Shown here: positions 34,592 to 36,753 of the stretch, piece by piece
Position numbering within the stretch: the first letter of the stretch is position 1
How the letters are laid out: each line of letters begins with the position of its first letter
From: Bacteroidia bacterium
Lineage (GTDB): Bacteria > Bacteroidota > Bacteroidia > B-17B0 > Aurantibacillaceae
Reading direction: 5' to 3'
Assembly: GCA_026415195.1 (NCBI GenBank)
Contig: JAOAHO010000006.1
Coordinates: 44,770 to 81,522 of the forward strand
Length of the DNA stretch: 36,753 bases
The notes under the pieces: model-generated
Seen by the model: the letters and a program-made list of their open reading frames with translations, nothing else
What the model was told of the DNA's origin: nothing
Database searches by the model: none
Position numbers and translations under genes: made by a program

Positions 34592-34606
34592 TTAGATTTA
34601 ATCTAA
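34592..34606. promoter_or_regulatory. Operator-like 7-1-7 palindrome in front of sufA
   Basis: TTAGATT-T-AATCTAA is a perfect inverted repeat with a one-base centre, starting 9 bases after the -7 element, over the expected transcript start. The 7-1-7 form resembles Fur/PerR-type boxes. Because suf genes are commonly controlled by iron or oxidative stress regulators, it is a good operator candidate; the protein that binds is unknown. Confidence 0.5.
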
Positions 34607-34644
34607 ATAAAATTAAATTGAAAATTATTGTAAATCAATAAGTT

Positions 34645-34971
34645 ATGATAACCATCAGTGACAAAGCCAAAGAATACGCTCTTCGTCTTATGAAAGAGGA
34701 AAACCAGCCCGAGAATGCTTTTATCCGGGTGGGTGTGGAATCGGGTGGGTGCAGCGGTTTGTCGTACAAACTGGAATTCGATACCGTAATCAAGCCCGAC
34801 GATAAAGTATTTGAAGACAAGGGTATCAAAATCGTCACCGACCGAAAAAGTTTTCTTTATCTGGTAGGAACACAACTTGAATATAACGGCGGGCTCAACG
34901 GCAAGGGCTTCACCTTCATTAACCCCAATGCTTCGCGAACCTGCGGATGCGGTGAATCGTTCAGCGTATGA
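34645..34971 (+). CDS. A-type iron-sulfur carrier (SufA/IscA/ErpA family)
   Basis: A 108-residue A-type carrier that receives [Fe-S] clusters or iron and passes them to target proteins. The three conserved cysteines are present: Cys36 in GGCSG and Cys100/Cys102 in TCGCGESF. The position as first gene of a suf operon suggests SufA, but sequence alone does not separate SufA from ErpA or IscA, so no symbol is given. Its stop overlaps the sufB ATG in ATGA (4 bases). Upstream are a Bacteroidota -7 element and a perfect palindrome, so the operon is probably regulated at transcription initiation. Confidence 0.92.
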   Translation: MITISDKAKEYALRLMKEENQPENAFIRVGVESGGCSGLSYKLEFDTVIKPDDKVFEDKGIKIVTDRKSFLYLVGTQLEYNGGLNGKGFTFINPNASRTCGCGESFSV

Positions 34972-36419
34972 GCAACGAAATCCTTCAGCAACATATCGAG
35001 AAAGAATATGAATGGGGCTTTGTTACGCCCGTGGAAAATGAAGAATTTCCCAAAGGCCTGAATGAAGGCATCATCAAAGAACTTTCACGTCGTAAAAACG
35101 AACCCAGCTGGCTCCTGGAAATCCGACTTAAAGCATACCGGCATTGGCTTACCCTTGAAGAACCCCAACACTGGGCCAACTTTAAATATCCGGATATCAA
35201 CTATCAGGACATTACCTACTATGCCGCACCTAAGAAAAAAAATATTCAAAGTTTGGATGAAGTGGATCCTGAAATCCTTAAAACTTTCGAACGCCTGGGA
35301 ATTTCCCTGGAAGAACAAAAACGCTTGGTGGGCATTGAAAGTAACATAGCCGTAGACGCCGTGTTCGACAGCGTTTCGGTGAAAACCACATTCCGCGAAA
35401 CCCTCGCTGAAAAAGGCATCATTTTTTGTTCCTTTTCCGAAGCAGTGCAGGAACATCCGGAACTTGTCAGGAAATACATGGGCATGGTGGTGCCCTATAC
35501 CGACAATTATTTTGCAGCCCTCAACACGGCCGTTTTCAGCTACGGTTCCTTTTGTTATATTCCCAAGGGTGTCCGCTGCCCCATGGAATTAAGCACCTAT
35601 TTCCGCATCAACGCTTCAGGAACGGGGCAATTTGAACGAACCCGCAGCATTGCCGATGAAGGAAGCTACGTCAGTTATTTGGAAGGATGCACCGCTCCTC
35701 GCCGCGACGAAAACCAATTGCACGCTGCCGTGGTGGAAATTATTGCCCACAAAAATGCGGAAGTTAAATACAGCACCGTACAAAACTGGTATCCGGGCGA
35801 CAAAGACGGAAAAGGCGGTATCTTCAATTTCGTTACCAAGCGCGGTATTTGCCTGGAAGAAAATTCTAAAATCAGCTGGACACAAGTTGAAACCGGATCT
35901 GCCATCACATGGAAATACCCTTCGGTTATCCTTAAAGGAGACCATTCCATCGGCGAGTTTTATTCCGTGGCCGTCACCAACAACCATCAGGTGGCCGATA
36001 CCGGCACAAAAATGATCCACATAGGAAAAAATACCCGAAGCACCATTGTATCTAAAGGCATTTCAGCCGGCAAAAGCCACAATTCCTACAGGGGGCTCGT
36101 ACAAATCAGAAAAGGGGCACTGAATGCACGAAATTTTTCGCAATGCGACAGCTTGCTGATGACAGATACCTGCGGGGCTCACACCTTCCCTTACATCGAC
36201 ATCAAAGAACCCACCGCCACCATGGAACACGAGGCCACCACCGGCAAAATCAGTGAAGAACAGCTTTTCTATTGCCAGCAGCGGGGAATTCCCAAAGAAA
36301 AAGCCATTTCCCTGATTGTGAACGGATATTGCAAGGAAGTATTGAACCAACTGCCAATGGAATTTGCCGTAGAAGCCCAAAAGCTCCTGGAAATTACACT
36401 GGAGGGATCGGTAGGATAA
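34968..36419 (+). CDS. sufB: Fe-S cluster assembly scaffold SufB
   Basis: SufB is the scaffold of the SufBCD complex on which sulfur from SufS/SufE and iron are assembled into clusters. The 483-residue length is normal. Characteristic segments are [16 protein letters not shown] near the N-terminus, the beta-helix core, [12 protein letters not shown]-type strands (here [21 protein letters not shown]), and the C-terminal block with [19 protein letters not shown] and [12 protein letters not shown], where the conserved Cys and the His of the cluster-binding region lie. It overlaps the A-type carrier gene by 4 bases and is followed by sufC after 15 bases. Oddities: none seen. Confidence 0.97.
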   Translation: MSNEILQQHIEKEYEWGFVTPVENEEFPKGLNEGIIKELSRRKNEPSWLLEIRLKAYRHWLTLEEPQHWANFKYPDINYQDITYYAAPKKKNIQSLDEVDPEILKTFERLGISLEEQKRLVGIESNIAVDAVFDSVSVKTTFRETLAEKGIIFCSFSEAVQEHPELVRKYMGMVVPYTDNYFAALNTAVFSYGSFCYIPKGVRCPMELSTYFRINASGTGQFERTRSIADEGSYVSYLEGCTAPRRDENQLHAAVVEIIAHKNAEVKYSTVQNWYPGDKDGKGGIFNFVTKRGICLEENSKISWTQVETGSAITWKYPSVILKGDHSIGEFYSVAVTNNHQVADTGTKMIHIGKNTRSTIVSKGISAGKSHNSYRGLVQIRKGALNARNFSQCDSLLMTDTCGAHTFPYIDIKEPTATMEHEATTGKISEEQLFYCQQRGIPKEKAISLIVNGYCKEVLNQLPMEFAVEAQKLLEITLEGSVG

Positions 36420-36434
36420 AAACATTTAAAAATT

Positions 36435-36753
36435 ATGAGCAACAACATCATTCTTGAAATAAAAAACCTTCATGCCGAAATAAACGGCAAAGAAATCCTG
36501 AAAGGCATTGACCTGACCATCAAAGCCGGAGAAGTGCATGCCATCATGGGGCCAAACGGTTCCGGAAAATCCACGCTGAGTTATGTGCTGGCCGGAAGGG
36601 AAGGTTATGAAGTAACTCGGGGTGAGATTCTCTTTAAAGGAAAAAATCTTTTAGAAATGGAACCCGAACAACGGGCTGCAGAAGGTTTATTCCTGGCCAT
36701 GCAATATCCCGTGGAACTCCCCGGTGTCAGCAACATGCAGTTTTTAAGGACCT
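36435..36753 (+). CDS. sufC: Fe-S assembly ATPase SufC, 5' part only
   Basis: SufC is the ABC-type ATPase of the SufBCD complex. The frame opens at ATG 36435 and runs off the window after 106 codons. Visible are the first strand ([17 protein letters not shown]), Walker [10 protein letters not shown] (about 39-47), the ABC-typical [13 protein letters not shown] segment and the Q-loop region [10 protein letters not shown]. Walker B and the signature motif lie outside the window. The order A-type carrier, sufB, sufC suggests sufD and sufS follow. Confidence 0.95.
   Translation, partial: MSNNIILEIKNLHAEINGKEILKGIDLTIKAGEVHAIMGPNGSGKSTLSYVLAGREGYEVTRGEILFKGKNLLEMEPEQRAAEGLFLAMQYPVELPGVSNMQFLRT

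Overview
The window is a compact chromosomal segment of a Bacteroidota bacterium, probably flavobacterial or sphingobacterial in type. The evidence is: two proteins with type A and one with type B (gliding-motility-like) T9SS sorting domains, SprB-type repeats, a DUF5074 lipoprotein, AT-rich intergenic gaps with almost no Shine-Dalgarno sequences, and several promoter-like elements of the Bacteroidota form TTG-N(17-23)-TAnnTTTG. I see no prophage, insertion sequence, CRISPR array, rRNA or tRNA.

Layout. 1-6.9 kb: the C-terminal part of cysN (sulfate activation); a minus-strand pair (DUF5074 lipoprotein plus glycosyltransferase); ruvB on the plus strand; then the minus-strand operon metX-hom for homoserine and methionine metabolism. 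metX has a leader of about 465 nt with, in transcription order, a consensus promoter, a SAM-I riboswitch, a 35-codon ORF ending in seven consecutive Cys codons, a hairpin that pairs those Cys codons with the sequence after the stop, and a 45-codon ORF ending 4 nt before metX. 6.9-10.6 kb: minus-strand LamG/T9SS surface protein, serine hydrolase and a nucleoid-associated (NdpA/YejK family) protein. 10.7-22.6 kb: a plus-strand housekeeping and envelope block, prc-like protease, gatB, TlpA-like lipoprotein, M1 peptidase with an extra C-terminal domain, lpxH-like, uppS and bamA, mostly abutting or overlapping. 22.7-34.4 kb: large T9SS-B adhesin-like protein, ferredoxin reductase, hldD, SET-domain protein, orphan sensor kinase overlapping mfd, and an Omp28-like T9SS-A protein. 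34.4-36.75 kb: a strong terminator, then the suf operon (sufA-type, sufB, start of sufC) behind a promoter with a perfect 7-1-7 palindrome.

How it fits together. The envelope genes (lpxH, uppS, bamA, hldD, the T9SS cargo) serve LPS, peptidoglycan carrier and outer-membrane biogenesis. Sulfur recurs in cysN, metX-hom and suf, but these are separate transcription units. The most striking element is the metX leader, which looks like a two-signal control region: SAM sensed by RNA and, by inference, cysteine supply sensed by translation of a poly-Cys leader peptide, with translational coupling into metX-hom.
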